64,000 bases of DNA from Alentia gelatinosa (Eukaryota > Annelida > Polychaeta > Phyllodocida > Polynoidae), in contig OX465589.1 of NCBI GenBank assembly GCA_950022655.1, positions 23,190,126 through 23,254,125 of the forward strand. Direction: 5' to 3'. The stretch's first letter is position 1; each line of letters begins with the position of its first letter. Shown here in pieces: positions 37,901 to 46,237 of this stretch. The notes beneath the pieces were generated by a model that was not told the origin of the DNA, searched no databases, and was given only the letters and a program-made list of their open reading frames with translations. Made by a program: the position numbers and the translations under genes.

Positions 37901-40619
37901 GAGTTCTTAATGACGAACGAGTTCACGCTGCACTCCCGCGGGAAAGTCATGTCCGTGATAATCCTTCTATCGTCCGACCCACGTCTTTCCCGTGTCATGA
38001 GAGGCGACACGTGACACCACGGGCTGAACGGGGGTTCGAAAAAAGGACCCATCATATTGGAGAAGGCTGCCTCCTTACTCAGAAACTTCTCCACCTGCAC
38101 AGGATGAGCGGTTGCGCTGGGGTGGTTGGCCACGCCCCTTGTATCGCTCACCGGACCGAGGTATCCTAGGGGGAAGCCATAGTGCAGGAATCCCAGGAGC
38201 TCCTGCGCCCCATCCACAGTCCCCAGGTAATGGTCCCACGCCGCTAAGTTCAGATCAGAAGGAACCTCAATCCTCGCGCCGAGAGCGTTGGGGATGCCCG
38301 TGTTGCGCACGGCCCGGTAGATCTCCGCGTGCCTGGCCGGCCCCACGGCCGTGAGGTCCGGCCACGTCTGCCGGCGATGTTCTCGGAAGGCGAACGGGTC
38401 CGTCCTCACCCCTTTCCGGTGAAGCCCCGTCTCACAGACCTCCTTAAGAGCTTCAAAATCCGGAGTGTTAGGTTTCTCCCGTTTCGCCGCCGCAGTAACA
38501 CTAACACCGGCCTCGCAGGTGAGGATGGCCGGCGCGGGGGAAAGGTGGCGTTCCTCCTCCGGGAGTGTATTCCCCGCTCCTTTGTTGTTGTTTACCACTA
38601 CCCCTCGGCCACGTGCCGAGGGGGTCACGTGAGCGGTGACGTCACGTGAGGGAGCCGGCTTTGTATCATAACACTCCGTGCCGCCGGCCCCCATTTCATC
38701 CACGTATCGCGCCTCGTCTACTGGCGGGGCGCGGCCTGCCCGTTTTTTTAACTAGGCTGGGGTTGTTGTAGTACGCTCTGTGGTGCCGCCGGCCTCGTAG
38801 TAGCCTGCAGTTGATACCCCCCCTGTGGTACCCGCCGTGGTGTGGGTACAGGGGGAGCCGCTGTGTTCTCGTAGCCGTGACCAAACGTAAGCTTTCGGTT
38901 GCAGGCGGGCACCGAGTGACCGCACTTCCTGCCCACGGAGTCGCAAAAACTGCACACGTGCAGCCACCTGATGCCCCCCTCTGTGTGGTCGTTGCGGTGG
39001 CGGCACCCCCTCTCCCCATTGAAGTCCCGGCACGGGGCCTCGCTCCCCCGGGTACGTCCGGTCTCCGTGTTGTTACTGGGGTTAGAGGTGTGGGCGGAGG
39101 TCATGGCGAGCCGGACACGCTCTTCCTGTATCCGGCCGTTCTCCGACCACCGCATCCTGCCTGACTCGACCTGGTCGAAAACGTAGTTTGACCAACGTCT
39201 GACGCCGGCCCACGGCTGTGCCTGAGCATTGACCGTTACCTGGTACAAGTGCTTAAACATGTGGTCCTTATCCTCGGGGTGCAAGGCGCGCTCGTCGCTT
39301 AACAGGGCCACAAAACAACTTATATACTCGAGGGGGCCGAGGCTCGACCGTAGGTCCAATTTCTGATGCAGCGTGTACACGCAGTCCCGGTCCATGAACA
39401 TGTACGGCTGTCGGCCTGTCGGCGCTGTCGGCCTGCGGGCATTAAGATCAGAAAGAAGGGAACTCTTACCCGTCGTGCGGTCGTGACGCATGGCCTCACG
39501 GCCGAATTCCTGCTGTAGGTGTTCTTCACTCGTATAGGTTTCTCTGAGTGCCCGAGGCGGGGGAAGCAGACGATCTGTTTGTTCCTGGGCCCAGTCCCGT
39601 GTCCGTTCGGCCGCTGACGACGCCCGAGAGCCGCTCTTCCGCGATGCCGGTCGGGAGAGTTGCATGATCGCGTCCATCATGCCGTCCATCTGTCTTGATA
39701 TTTTCGTAACATCGGTCCTGACCTCGCCGACGTCCGTCTTGACCTCGTTCACGTCCGTCCTTACTCCCCCGAGATTGGTCTCTAGGGCAGTTATACGTGA
39801 GGCCCGAGACCGACCACTGGTACTCGTACCTTGCTGAGAGACCGACTCCACGTGGTCGCTCTCGGCCGTAGGTTGCTGCTGCAGGGTGATTTCGGAATCG
39901 GTCTCCGCTGCCGCGGATGCCGCCATCACACTTCTGGTCAACATAACTTGCACAATAAATCGCTAAACACTGTATCGCTTGCTCTGCCTGTACCCGTCTG
40001 CCGATACCCAGGGGAATATGGAGACCGAGGTACGAAGGGCGAAAAGCCAAGGAGCGGTGTTAGAAAAATATGTGTAGAGTGTAGGAGACCTGAGAAGCGA
40101 ATGAGACAGAGGACAGTGTCGACCTCGCGCACTTTGATGTTTAGTGCAGCCGAGAGTGGAGAGGTGGCGCAGGGGTGCGCTAGTGCAGAGTGGTTTCACT
40201 AGGGGGGGCAATGACCACCCCTGACCATAGGCCATGGGCAACCAAATATAAATTATCAACCAATATAACTCCCGCAAATATTCACTGCGGTCTTGTTGTT
40301 GTTGTTGTTGTTTGGGCGTCACACCCACTCTTCTAGGTATCCCGGTTACTGATGCGGTAACCGGAGGTTACTTGGTGACGCCCGTGGTTTCAAATACTCA
40401 TTTAGCTGTGATTTTCTCAACCGAGCAGTTCGTTTTTAATCTTACTTTTCAGGCTTCAAGCTTTAGCTTACCTGTAATTCTTGATGTATAGGCAGGGGAA
40501 GGTCCCAATGTTACCTTTTTAATAAACCCTGTTTTATTAATTATTCCGCCATCCACGCCTTTGTGTCAATTATTGTTCATATTATTCCATACATTATTCT
40601 ACCACTAATTGGTTCCATG

Positions 40620-40674
<55 letters not shown>

Positions 40675-41531
40675 TTCTATGTCAAATAACTTGGGTATGC
40701 GTGAAAATTACTTACGGCTCCTGGTGTACGTAACCGCGTAGCCAGAAATCCACATATTCCAGCCAGGACTATCTGGAAAGGAATAAAATAATGAAATAAG
40801 AAAATAATGTTTTAATTCCCTAGAACCAACAACATCCCGTCCTGATGATGGGCGAGATGTCAGTTTAGCTCAAGACTCAAACACACTTTGTATATTGCGA
40901 CTTTAGCTATATTTCAAAGCTTTGGTCACAATTGCGAAGTATTTTGTATTTTCCTACCTTACTCGATGGGGACAATAGGAACTATACGCACCTAAAATTT
41001 CTCTGATTACCAGATATATATTTCAGGAATGCTAACGAAACATCTGTTTTCCAAATGCACAATCGTGATACGCAATTGCCTATGGTTCCCAACACTTGTG
41101 GAGGTGCACTTGATACTTAGTATAATTAAAGGATGTTACATGAAATACCAACAGTGAAAACTTTAAAGGATGACTCGCCTCTTACAATTCACATTTCTAG
41201 TTCAGTGGCCTGGTAAAGAATTGATTTTTTGAATTAGAAAAAAAACACCTTTTAATCTCTATCACTTTGTGAAGGTTCAAACGTCTCCTTATTGTAAATA
41301 CAGGCATGGTAAGTAGGACAGATGTACTTACGAAAGGTCCACCCCACACTCCGGTGGCTCCAAGGTGAGTGGACGGGAGATCAAAGAAGATGCCAGTCAG
41401 TTGGACCCCTAACAGAGCCAGTCCAAAGAGAACCTGACTGACGGCCAGGAAGTACCCGGCAACCCGCGAGAAGTGACGAAACACGATCATGTGGTGAACC
41501 ATGATGATACCCGTTACAACACCACCCACAC
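29032..41531 (-). CDS. MS4A/CD20-like four-transmembrane protein with acidic tail (five exons, N-terminus missing)
   Basis: Five minus-strand exons (41332-41531, 40716-40772, 30834-30971, 30038-30226, 29032-29574) join at consensus GT-AG sites. Apart from a phase-1 entry into the first, all junctions are phase 0. Together they give about 374 residues plus a stop. The visible protein has helix 1 (about residues 22-49, RVAGYFLAVSQVLFG), helix 2 (62-80, after a WGG motif), helix 3 (86-109), a Cys-containing loop and helix 4 (139-163). This spacing fits the MS4A (CD20-like) family, whose members are tetraspanning plasma-membrane proteins linked to signalling or ion fluxes. The C-terminal 180 residues are mostly Glu/Lys/Asp/Gly, unusual for the family. 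A Ngaro-type retrotransposon sits in the intron between exons 2 and 3. The start codon is not identified; it may lie beyond the window or in a short exon I missed. Other four-helix families remain possible. Confidence 0.75.
30038..30226 (-). CDS. MS4A-like gene, exon with helix 4
   Basis: Acceptor TTGGTTTCAG, donor GTGAGG; 63 codons in phase 0. The helix 4 core is ISLILIAIVEYCLAVSCVIT, followed by a Cys-rich membrane-proximal stretch (CSWTLCCD) that could be lipid-modified, and then a hydrophilic tail. Confidence 0.8.
30834..30971 (-). CDS. MS4A-like gene, exon with helix 3
   Basis: Acceptor TTGTGTAG, donor GTAAGT; 46 codons in phase 0. It opens with a long hydrophobic helix (LMSFLVLGVFATLIASAVVV) and ends in an extracellular loop with two Cys and an acidic end (GCEEKE). 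It lies 9.7 kb downstream of the preceding exon because of the retrotransposon in that intron. Confidence 0.8.
31000..31864. other. Intron sequence with dispersed repeat at 31.1-31.3 kb
   Basis: Within the large intron. About 31100-31330 is the inverted counterpart of 10340-10570. A CTGC/CCAC-rich stretch at 31500-31620 has no exon support. Confidence 0.4.
31865..31921. repeat. (TA)n microsatellite
   Basis: An uninterrupted TA dinucleotide run of over 50 bp inside the large intron. A similar AT run lies at 40620-40673. Frames reading Tyr-Ile repeats across it are artefacts. Confidence 0.9.
31922..32723. other. Intron sequence, no exon recognised
   Basis: AT-rich. Words near 32500-32640 ('acccaattgcgacggatccatcgc') resemble the interior of the MITE at 15120-15793, so a fragment of that family may be present. 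Confidence 0.4.
32724..33085. mobile_element. Bipartite hairpin element (copy 3)
   Basis: The left part is a palindrome (32724-32872) with arms 'gagttagccttgtcagtg' and 'cactgacaaggctaattcg' around a 'gcgttagctgagcg' loop. The right part (32873-33084) is bounded by TATCCTACCC and GGGGTAGGATA and shares 'cactttatgtcac' and 'gttaagtctatggcgttttttaat' with 2768-3024. Same architecture, different palindrome. Confidence 0.65.
33163..33444. mobile_element. MITE with AATCCACT termini
   Basis: The left end 'aaatccactgaggcga' faces an inverted 'tcgccttagtggat' at about 33428-33442. The interior is made of alternating 'gcatgcga/tcgcatg'-like words. A related copy at 54821-55035 shares 'gagaattcgcatgag' and 'gcctgatccac'. 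Confidence 0.55.
33445..34079. other. Intron sequence, no exon recognised
   Basis: AT-rich. A single palindromic word 'gatgcctccgggcattcc' near 34040 resembles one unit of the 33-34-bp arrays, but no array or TTAA end is visible. Confidence 0.4.
34080..34310 (-). repeat. Dispersed repeat related to 55200-55420
   Basis: 'Ttggcgatcttccatacaatagtcatggacat' at about 34123-34154 recurs with few changes at about 55240-55275. It is embedded in similar 'tttattgacataaag / tcaataaagttta' context. The family is unidentified; it could be the 3' end of a LINE or SINE. Confidence 0.4.
34568..34748. mobile_element. Bipartite hairpin element (copy 4, inverted)
   Basis: The reverse strand matches 2768-3024 from 'gagacgtcacgag' to 'aggggtaggat', but lacks about 75 bp in the middle, including the second TATCCTACCCC. 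The match shows that the two-part element moves or duplicates as one unit. Confidence 0.65.
34943..35187 (-). repeat. B2 split direct repeat of the retrotransposon
   Basis: A 245-bp AT-rich sequence that is nearly identical to B1 (35416-35660). Visible differences include cttatacaattt versus cttataaaattt. It forms the 3' terminus of the element. Confidence 0.9.
35233..35415 (-). repeat. A2 split direct repeat of the retrotransposon
   Basis: A 183-bp GC-richer sequence matching A1 (40061-40243) with few changes (e.g. tacgtttagag versus tatgtgtagag). It abuts B1 directly and is separated from B2 by 45 bp that are absent next to A1. Confidence 0.9.
35416..35660 (-). repeat. B1 split direct repeat of the retrotransposon
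   Basis: First copy of the 245-bp B repeat. It follows the YR stop codon by about 50 bp and adjoins A2, as expected for the A1...B1-A2-B2 arrangement. Confidence 0.9.
35709..36707 (-). pseudogene. Tyrosine recombinase of the intronic retrotransposon, two in-frame stops
   Basis: The frame runs from an ATG at 36707 to the stop at 35709 (333 codons), and overlaps the end of the RT/RH ORF in another frame. TAA codons at 36572-36570 and 36347-36345 interrupt it. The N-terminal part (about 36570-36360) resembles the SAM-like core-binding domain. The catalytic part keeps HSLRKAAATQAFEAG (the HxxR box), the GWRS turn and the nucleophile context HRAYIKV. At the position of the first catalytic Arg (usual R-x-x-E) it has LWQGE, i.e. 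Trp, a change reachable by one C-to-T step from CGG. The recombinase would join circular cDNA into the genome; this copy should be inactive. Confidence 0.85.
36650..38703 (-). CDS. Reverse transcriptase-RNase H of the intronic retrotransposon
   Basis: The frame opens at 38703 with GTG; the first ATG is at 38694. The RT core includes DDRRIITDMTFP, the MSSIDVSRAYKNF block, the PFGARVSSYHMQ block and the catalytic MYLDDLIIL (near residue 370). The RNase H that follows shows the acidic residues in TVDACLSGLGG, ISELEALN, VFCDNLGTVQ and NVIADALSR. I end the recognisable product near 36650, just after RNase H. The same frame stays open to a stop at 35842, but that extension overlaps the YR gene and encodes a Gly/Pro/Arg-rich sequence of doubtful meaning. 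Overlap of RT and YR frames is known in DIRS-type elements. The RT/RH part looks intact. Confidence 0.9.
38748..39953 (-). CDS. Gag-like protein of the intronic retrotransposon
   Basis: A 401-residue frame starting MQVMLTRSVM and ending QQPQPS-stop. The N-terminal half is Ser/Thr-rich, with a heptad-like stretch (LGGVRTDVNEVKTDVGEVRT, roughly residues 65-90) that should form a coiled coil. The middle holds the conserved hydrophobic region of YR-retroelement ORF1. Near residues 310-350 lies a Cys/His cluster of the form C-x-DFN-x3-GC ... HVCSFC ... H-x4-CN, typical of Ngaro/DIRS ORF1 zinc-binding motifs. It probably packages the RNA. It lies 45-54 nt upstream of the RT ORF in a different frame. 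The frame appears intact. Confidence 0.8.
   Translation of the reverse strand: MQVMLTRSVMAASAAAETDSEITLQQQPTAESDHVESVSQQGTSTSGRSRASRITALETNLGGVRTDVNEVKTDVGEVRTDVTKISRQMDGMMDAIMQLSRPASRKSGSRASSAAERTRDWAQEQTDRLLPPPRALRETYTSEEHLQQEFGREAMRHDRTTGKSSLLSDLNARRPTAPTGRQPYMFMDRDCVYTLHQKLDLRSSLGPLEYISCFVALLSDERALHPEDKDHMFKHLYQVTVNAQAQPWAGVRRWSNYVFDQVESGRMRWSENGRIQEERVRLAMTSAHTSNPSNNTETGRTRGSEAPCRDFNGERGCRHRNDHTEGGIRWLHVCSFCDSVGRKCGHSVPACNRKLTFGHGYENTAAPPVPTPRRVPQGGYQLQATTRPAAPQSVLQQPQPS
40061..40243 (-). repeat. A1 split direct repeat of the retrotransposon
   Basis: The 5' terminal copy of the 183-bp A repeat, upstream of the gag-like ORF. It probably contains the promoter, by analogy with related elements. 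No core promoter motif is obvious. Confidence 0.85.
40244..40715. other. Intron sequence with microsatellites
   Basis: A TTG trinucleotide run lies at about 40293-40312 and an AT dinucleotide run at 40620-40673. No exon or conserved repeat was recognised otherwise. Confidence 0.6.
40716..40772 (-). CDS. MS4A-like gene, 57-bp exon completing helix 2
   Basis: Preceded by TTCCTTTCCAG and followed by GTAAG. It encodes exactly 19 codons in phase 0 (IVLAGICGFLATRL then a basic/Pro turn), completing helix 2 begun in the preceding exon. Short exons at this position are common in MS4A genes. It is too short to stand out as an open frame. Confidence 0.8.
41332..41531 (-). CDS. MS4A-like gene, exon with helix 1
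   Basis: The acceptor TTTTTGCTAG precedes 41531 and the donor GTAAGTAC follows 41332. The exon enters in phase 1 and leaves in phase 0, giving 66 full codons. It carries a hydrophobic lead-in (VVTGIIMV), then helix 1, an extracellular loop and the WGGPF start of helix 2. The missing upstream exon must end with one extra base. Confidence 0.8.
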
Positions 41532-41610
41532 CTAGCAAAAATTGATAGAAACACAGTGTCAGAAATGCTGATTCTTTCTAAAAAGGACAATGTTTCAATA
41601 CCTCACATTA

Positions 41611-41760
41611 GTATACATAGAGGGAAACTATGTTCCGGTGAGCAAAAGTTCAAAGTTACGAGTAAAAAATTACTGACGCCTTGGGCAGTAATTTTTCCAA
41701 GCCTTACCGAGTAACTTTGACTTTTGCTTACCGGTACTTGGTTTCCCTATTCCTATATAC
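41611..41760. repeat. Palindrome of about 140 bp
   Basis: The arms 'tatacatagagggaaac' and 'gtttccctattcctata', then 'cggtgagcaaaagt..aaagttac' and 'gtaactttgacttttgcttaccgg', pair around a 'gcagtaattttt' / 'aaaaaattactg' inner hairpin. It lies just upstream of the first visible MS4A-like exon. Confidence 0.7.
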
Positions 41761-42135
41761 CTTCAAATATCGATAAAAATGCTTAATTCTTTACCTGAAA
41801 CACTTCCGAAGCAAATGGCCACCCTTATCGAGTAACCACAACAGCTATTGTTTCGTCCCGCTGCTGTATTGTATCACGTGATCAGAGCGGGACGAAAACG
41901 TCAGAGCGGGCCGAAAACATGAGAGGGGGACGAAATCGTCAACCTCGATACATAACTTATTTTTAATGCACCTCCCAGCAGCGTTATGTAACTCTAGTTA
42001 GTTCAATAATGGGTACATAGGAATAGACATTATCATCCATGGTATACAAAGTACCCATTGCTCAATGAAAGGAGACTCAGGTGAACTCATTGTATTAAAC
42101 CAGTCAGATACCGGCTGTGGTATACGGCATCAAAG
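41761..42135. other. No gene recognised
   Basis: Contains three near-tandem words 'agagcggg(a/c)cgaaa' at 41886-41935. It may hold the missing upstream intron, but no exon ending in the required phase was found. Confidence 0.35.
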
Positions 42136-42600
42136 ACATTGTATATGGGAAAATAGTCCTTTGTGCTGAAGAGCGAAAAAATAAGGTCAAGTGATATACC
42201 ATTCAATAAGTAAATTCCTGGATTAGATTTACTCGGGAAGATGGATAACAAATAGAACTAACGATGGTCTTGCGGACAGGCGGCTCTGTGAACCACTCGA
42301 GGTTGACATTATAATACAGTCGTGTATTTACTACGCGTCAACCTCTCGTGATTTATGGCTGCCTCAACACTAAACCATCGATTATTGACGGTTGAGGGGT
42401 TGACGGGTAGTAATATGAACACATTAGCGAGTGTATTACGATGTCAACCTTGATTGGTTCATAAAGCCGCCTGTCCACAGAACCATCGTTAGTTGTATTT
42501 ATCATCCATCATCTCGAGGAAATCAAACCCAGGAATTGCCATCAATAGGGATTATTTTTGCTCTATAGCACAAAGGGACTATTTCCCCGTATAAAATCGC
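42136..42600. repeat. Large nested palindrome of about 465 bp
   Basis: Outer arms: 'gtatatgggaaaatagtccttt' (42141) and 'aaagggactatttccccgtata' (42573-42594). Inner arms include 'actaacgatggt' and 'accatcgttagt', 'ggacaggcggct' and 'gccgcctgtcc'. The centre has small 'gttgac..tagtaata' hairpins. A related element at 53540-53825 shares the 'ggacaggc..ctctgtraaccactcgagg' arms. Confidence 0.75.
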
Positions 42601-43443
42601 TTTCAGGCAGTGGTTTACTGAGTTCCAATTCATTTTTAAATGGGGCTTAGTATACATGGATGATAAATGCAATTTTACATACTGTTAAACATGCCTGGTT
42701 TGTGTATGGGGTAAGAATCAAACAAGCTTTGGCATGAGGCTAGGTATACAGGTGACTGCCTGCTATGTGGTTCATTATCGTCTGTCCTGGATGCCTTCAT
42801 ATATATACTTAAGGCGATCAAAAACCAAACAGTTTATAACTGATACAGGTATTTAGAAATCAAATTTCTTGATTATTTACTTTGGTTAGCTAATTCAACT
42901 GATGAAACTGCTCCTGGCAATCATAAACATACACTTATTGTATATTTATATCTTCTAATATTGTTGCATAAGGCATATTATTATATACCTATGCACAAAG
43001 TCATTGTGAATACATACTGCTCCCGGAGGTATAGTTATTATACACAGAATGCACTGTACGCCGTGAAACGTTGTACTGGTTACCTTGGATAGGGACAGAC
43101 TGCATGCTTTGGGTGACAGACTGCATCCTTTGAGCCTTACCTGCACGCTTTGGGTGACAGAATGCACGCTTTGAAGAAATAACACAATCTGATTGGTCGA
43201 GAAGCCGACAACACAGTTGTGCGCGGAAGATTTTAAAAAGCTCAATTGAGCATAGCAGGGTGACCGTGCATTAGTTTATGCGGCGGTATAATGTATTCGC
43301 ACCTGCGTGGTGATCACTTCCGGTTGTCAACTTCCGGCATGTCTGCTAACGTACACATCGTCTTTGCAAGTTGTAAAAAGTGACTTCGATGTTGAATTAC
43401 GGTCAGTTTTAGTGAATTAAGACCGAATTAGGATAAATGATAA
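42601..43443. other. No gene recognised
   Basis: Near 43090-43170 the words 'ctgcatgctttgggtgacaga' and 'tgcacgctttgggtgacagaatgcacgcttt' repeat three to four times imperfectly, giving a short degenerate tandem array. No exon is supported. Confidence 0.4.
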
Positions 43444-43617
43444 TATGAAACCATAGTGATGGTGCCAATACGGGGTAGACTTATGAGTTGTTTCGGAGAA
43501 ATTCGTTCTGAATGAGCCGGAACGTTCTGAACGAGCCGGAACGGCTCGTTCAGAACGGATTTCTCCGAAACAACTCATAAATTTACCCCGTATTGGCACC
43601 ATCACTATGGTTTCACA
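43444..43617. repeat. Near-perfect palindrome of about 174 bp
   Basis: The arms 'tgaaaccatagtgatggtgc' and 'gcaccatcactatggtttca' continue inward through 'gccaatacggggta..acttatgagttgtttcggagaaa' with very few mismatches. The centre carries tandem 'gaacgagccggaacg' words. The high arm identity suggests it is young or maintained. Confidence 0.8.
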
Positions 43618-44250
43618 TAGTATGTTTCGACATTAATCTTACTTCTTTTTTTTAAATTTGTGGTTTTTTATAATGCCTATTTACTGCTGTTCCTAGGACA
43701 CCGATACCATTATAAAAATATAACTCGTACATACGAGAGGTATAGTAAGATGACTGAAAAACAGCATCACTTGTTAAGAGCAATGTTGTACATTTAATTA
43801 CATACCTTTGCAGCTTACAGGATAGGTTTCGGGTCAATGCTCTCACATATTACTGACGCTTACTCATGTGCGTTTATTAATAGCCCTGTCGTGTTATGTA
43901 TACATGTATATCCTATGTGTAATGAACTACTTTTAGGTCTTTATTTTCAGGTGGTATCTTGCAACATTTCTTTTGGAATTACATTATTAAAACAGCACAA
44001 GCAGAAAAGAGAGGGGATATTTGCCGCTAGTTGAGCAATACCATACTCGACTTTATCGTCCACCTAATATGTAGTCTCCATACTAAATTTATAGGAACTA
44101 TGTAATTCACAGGGTGGGAGTTACTGGTGCTCAGAGAGCAGAGATTACGAAAACATTCCATTGTATACGAAATAGTGTGTGCACAGATTGGCGGTTATTT
44201 CTTTTTACTTTTCTTCGATAATTTAGATTTGCAATGCTGAATGATAAAAT
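43618..44250. other. No gene recognised
   Basis: AT-rich. 'Ttgtccacctaatgcggagtttccatactgaa' near 11576 and 'cgtccacctaatatgtagtctccatactaaa' near 44058 show a dispersed repeat. No exon is supported. Confidence 0.4.
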
Positions 44251-44394
44251 CAATACAAACTGATTTCAGATTAAGGCGGTCGTAATCTCCTCAGACTATG
44301 CTCTGCATGATATCCGAGCGAATGCGAGGATATTACTACGCGTATTATCCTTAGAGATTACGGTCGCTTTATTCTGAAACCAGTGAATATTGTG
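44251..44394. repeat. Nested palindrome, ACAATATTGACTGGTTTCAG family, copy 2
   Basis: The outer arms 'acaaactgatttcag' and 'ctgaaaccagtgaatattgt' enclose 'ggcggtcgtaatctc' / 'gagattacggtcgc'. A central 'atatccgagcgaatgcgaggatat' is shared almost exactly with 22941-23084. Confidence 0.7.
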
Positions 44395-45943
44395 TATATA
44401 TAACAAATTATATCATGTTATCTGATCAAGGTCAAGGACGGAATAGAAACTAAAGAGGAATCATCGTACTAAACTCGTTTCAATAAGACTATGCACGAAT
44501 ACATTTATAAAAAAACGTATTAATTAAGAATATTACCATAACTTATTTTTCTTTTTATATTCTTAATAGAGTGTCAGCTCAGCAGCCTTTCAGAACTAGT
44601 CAAAATATGCAGCAATCAATTCTTAAGCTTTTTTAGAATTCTGAATGAATCAAAAGATAAATTACCACATAAATACGAGTCATGTTATCACGAAACTGGA
44701 AAGCACCATGTCTTTCTTTAGACAATGTGACAGGGAGGAAGGAGTAAAACACGTCCTTCTTTAGCTAAGGTGGTTGGTATTTGATATTTATAAATTTATC
44801 ATGAATATTGGTCTGTAACTGAGAGATTAACAGTTTAAATCAATACGACGCAGGATGCAGGACATAAATAAATAGGTCCATGATTGCGGTAGGACTTGGG
44901 TTTTAGCACACCACAAAGCAAAGAAAACCCTTCATTATGAATGTAAAGACAAAGGCCTTCCCTTCTTGCCATTGCTCTATTGTATGCTTCCTCACAACTG
45001 TTAAAAGGACAAGGATATGTCTTTGGGGCGTCCTGCTTGGTTACATTTCTAGGTTGACGACGGTTATGTTCCAGTTCCTGTCTCAAAGAAGCCTTTAACA
45101 GTGATTTCACATGAAGTAACCGAAGATTATCAATATTCTGTTCGTCTTTAGCTCGACATACGTATATGAAACTTACTTTATCGTTATAACACACCATTCA
45201 CCATGGAAACCACGACCAATGCACTTGCAAATAGAAATCCTCTCAATGTACATTTCATGCAAAGTATTTGGCACGAAGTCGATACAGCTCTGAATCATAG
45301 AGGTATTTCTCTTTTTAGGAATAGATTCATTTCTGGACTATCCAGACAGATCTTAAAACATTTCACATGTTCCATATTCAGTTTTATATCTTGCCATTTC
45401 TTTGTACTTCCGGCATCTAAAGTACAGTTAATTTGAAGAACATGTGTTTCTCATTAGGTAATTTAGTAGCTGTTAAAGCTTGGAGTAATTTCAAGTTTAT
45501 CACTTTAAAAAATCTTGTCTGACAACATGTGCCACAAATGACAAGCGCGCGATAAATCTAAACTTCAAGCGCCGTTATTTTTACGGAAAAACCCGGACTT
45601 ATTGAGTGCCAGAAATACGATCCGGTACTGAGACGTGTTTTACACTTGAGTGAACACAAGAGTAGATTACCACACAGTCAAGTATCAACTGATGGCAGCA
45701 GGTCACGCTCGCCCTTTGCAGGGCCGTGCTGGGAACGATGTACCTCACCGAGGGTGTTGCTACCCTAAATGTTGGCATCTGGGTTATGCCAGGGACACAC
45801 CAAGCGTGTCAAGGTGGCGATCTCTGGAACCACCAATACAAAATAGCATGTATATGATATATCATTTCAGAGTACTATCTCCCAACGATGATTTAGCATC
45901 TCAGAAGCGATAATCAGGTGAATTATGAAATAATGGCTCATTA
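44395..45943. other. No gene recognised
   Basis: AT-rich. A 120-codon minus-strand frame at 44835-45197 shows no motif, no splice-compatible phase and no codon signature that I would trust. Confidence 0.4.
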
Positions 45944-46085
45944 AGGCCTGGCGTCCACCTACTACGATAGACATTTAGACCTACCGATATGGCACCGATA
46001 CAAACAGCAAATTTCGGAGACATATCGGGAAGGTGCAAAATCATAGACATAGGTCTAGACAGGCCAATCCACCACTCATTGTATG
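45944..46085. mobile_element. Half of an AGGCCTGGCGTCCACC MITE
   Basis: It starts after TTA with AGGCCTGGCGTCCACCTACT and matches the left half of 2144-2424 nearly base for base ('tggcaccgatacaaa', 'ggtgcaaaatcrtagacatagg'). The right half is replaced by other sequence containing 'gtgtgtccccggc'. Confidence 0.6.
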
Positions 46086-46237
46086 GGGTTACACGCCAGT
46101 TTGTGTTGTCGATTGTGGAAATCATTGCGTTTCTCGTTTGGTGTGTCCCCGGCTTTAGGTTTAAGACGAAGACACACCAAGTGAGAAAGGCAGCAAATTC
46201 TGGAATGACCAAGACAAAATGGCGTGTATGTGGGTTA

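Larger units (their letters stand above)
34943..40243 (-). mobile_element. Ngaro/PAT-type tyrosine-recombinase retrotransposon with split direct repeats
   Basis: On the minus strand the order is A1 (40243-40061), gag-like ORF, RT/RNase H ORF, tyrosine recombinase ORF, B1 (35660-35416), A2 (35415-35233), a 45-bp spacer, then B2 (35187-34943). The A copies are both 183 bp and the B copies both 245 bp, with only a few differences in each pair, so insertion is fairly recent. A1...B1-A2-B2 split direct repeats with RT/RH and YR, and no aspartic protease or DDE integrase, define the Ngaro/PAT branch of DIRS-like elements, which insert through a circular intermediate without target duplication. None is visible. 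It lies in sense orientation inside an MS4A-like gene intron. It is GC-richer than its surroundings. The YR gene is broken, so it is probably non-autonomous now. Confidence 0.9.

Noticed and set aside
38740..38760. A AAA AAC-type slippery heptamer after the gag stop (TTAAAAAAACGGG)
   Set aside because: It lies at and after the gag stop codon, and the RT frame has its own TAG just upstream, so a standard -1 frameshift from gag to pol does not work here.
36908..39186. Several plus-strand frames opposite the retrotransposon ORFs
   Set aside because: They are GC-driven shadows of the gag and RT/RNase H genes on the minus strand.
43800..43846. Candidate donor GCAAAG|GTATGT on the minus strand as end of an upstream MS4A exon
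   Set aside because: The frame gives phase 2, incompatible with the phase-1 acceptor, and the peptide has no family resemblance.
44835..45197. 120-codon minus-strand frame
   Set aside because: It has no recognisable motif or splice context; the length is within chance for this much sequence.
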